Below are positions 63,766-64,000 of a stretch of DNA of 64,000 bases, piece after piece. The stretch's first letter is position 1; each line of letters opens with the position of its first letter. The notes under the pieces are model-generated. The model did no database searches. It was not told the origin of the DNA and saw only the letters and a program-made list of their open reading frames with translations. The position numbers and the translations under genes were made by a program. The stretch is from JBBQUN01 sp963717115 (GTDB lineage: Bacteria; Actinomycetota; Acidimicrobiia; Acidimicrobiales; SZUA-35). The stretch spans positions 496,001-560,000 of the forward strand of contig CAVQVO010000002.1 of the NCBI GenBank assembly GCA_963717115.1, given 5' to 3'.

Positions 63766-64000
63766 TCATCCCCCGAGTTGGCTCATCGACTTCGAGGGAC
63801 GGATGAAGTGCACCTGACCGATGGCGTGACCGGCCCACTTGCGTTCGACCTCGCCGGCGATGGCGGCGATCAGGTCGTCGTCGGAGCCGCCGTTGCGCAG
63901 GATCGTGCGGAGGTCGACGTGTTCGGTGGCGAACAGGCAGTTGCGCAACTGGCCCTCGGCCGAGAGCCGCATCCGGTCGCAGCTCTCACAGAACGGTTGG
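63766..64000 (-). CDS. moaA: GTP 3',8-cyclase MoaA, C-terminal part (cut by window edge)
   Basis: Only the last 77 or so residues are in the window: the C-terminal 4Fe-4S-binding segment FCESCDRMRLSAEGQ, then RNCLFATEHVDLRTILRNGG and the closing SKSMSQLGG. This radical-SAM enzyme's C-terminal GG motif, essential in MoaA, is intact. The N-terminus and start lie beyond the right edge. It is upstream of moaC on the same strand, 20 bp away, as in other actinobacterial moa operons. Confidence 0.95.
   Translation of the reverse strand, partial: QPFCESCDRMRLSAEGQLRNCLFATEHVDLRTILRNGGSDDDLIAAIAGEVERKWAGHAIGQVHFIRPSKSMSQLGG

Overview
The window is a G+C-rich chromosomal segment of a Gram-positive-type actinobacterium. 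The likely class is Acidimicrobiia, an inference from overall gene content and not a proven placement. Pointers to Actinobacteria are a 29-codon bL37-like ribosomal protein, a tRNA without encoded CCA, LPXTG/LAXTG cell-wall sorting signals, DUF2510/DUF4870 proteins, a MocR regulator, a probable SepX-like membrane protein, and many genes that appear to be leaderless. In the leaderless genes a TANNNT -10 box lies 6-8 nt before the start codon. I see no rRNA, phage, integrase, insertion sequence or CRISPR array.

Layout. 1-9.5 kb: an HSL-type esterase, then a minus-strand series (DUF4870 protein, molybdopterin oxidoreductase, S4 protein, PhnZ-like HD protein, RsmI, DUF192, YchF, degenerate GGDEF-EAL protein). 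9.4-12.3 kb: bL37-like protein, phosphohexomutase, queuosine salvage glycosylase. 12.3-26.7 kb: a minus-strand operon nurA-herA-sbcD-sbcC-addB-addA in which every stop overlaps the next start. It joins the archaeal-style HerA-NurA-Mre11-Rad50 set to an AddAB-type helicase-nuclease. 27.0-38.2 kb: a truncated SDR remnant, a 16-bp tandem repeat, and a 3530-residue cell-wall protein made of DUF11 and SdrD-B-like repeats with a terminal LAFTG signal. 38.3-46.7 kb: an epoxide-hydrolase-like protein, EngB, a class III aminotransferase, two crotonases flanking three small unknown or VOC genes, an EAL protein, and a small LPRTG surface protein. 46.8-54.5 kb: PfkB kinase, M1 aminopeptidase, metallophosphoesterase with an apparent CTG start, MocR regulator, HTH protein, Nudix hydrolase. 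54.5-59.3 kb: ferredoxin reductase, 3Fe-4S ferredoxin, SDR, then a thioredoxin-like lipoprotein with an in-frame TGA at its first redox cysteine, followed 3 bp later by a membrane-anchored sulfite-oxidase-fold molybdoenzyme. 59.3-64 kb: M23 peptidase, phosphoribosyltransferase, membrane protein, tRNA-Ala(CGC), SepX-like protein, MoaC, and MoaA (cut by the window edge).

The two most notable items are the candidate selenoprotein (U-P-S-C redox motif, with two hairpins right after the TGA that could act as a bacterial SECIS) and the six-gene DNA-end-processing operon. Molybdenum is a theme: moaA and moaC plus two molybdoenzymes. Several genes (addA, addB, herA, Nudix, the sulfite-oxidase-fold enzyme) carry one-base frame breaks without other decay. 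These look more like assembly indels than pseudogenization, but the sequence alone cannot settle it.
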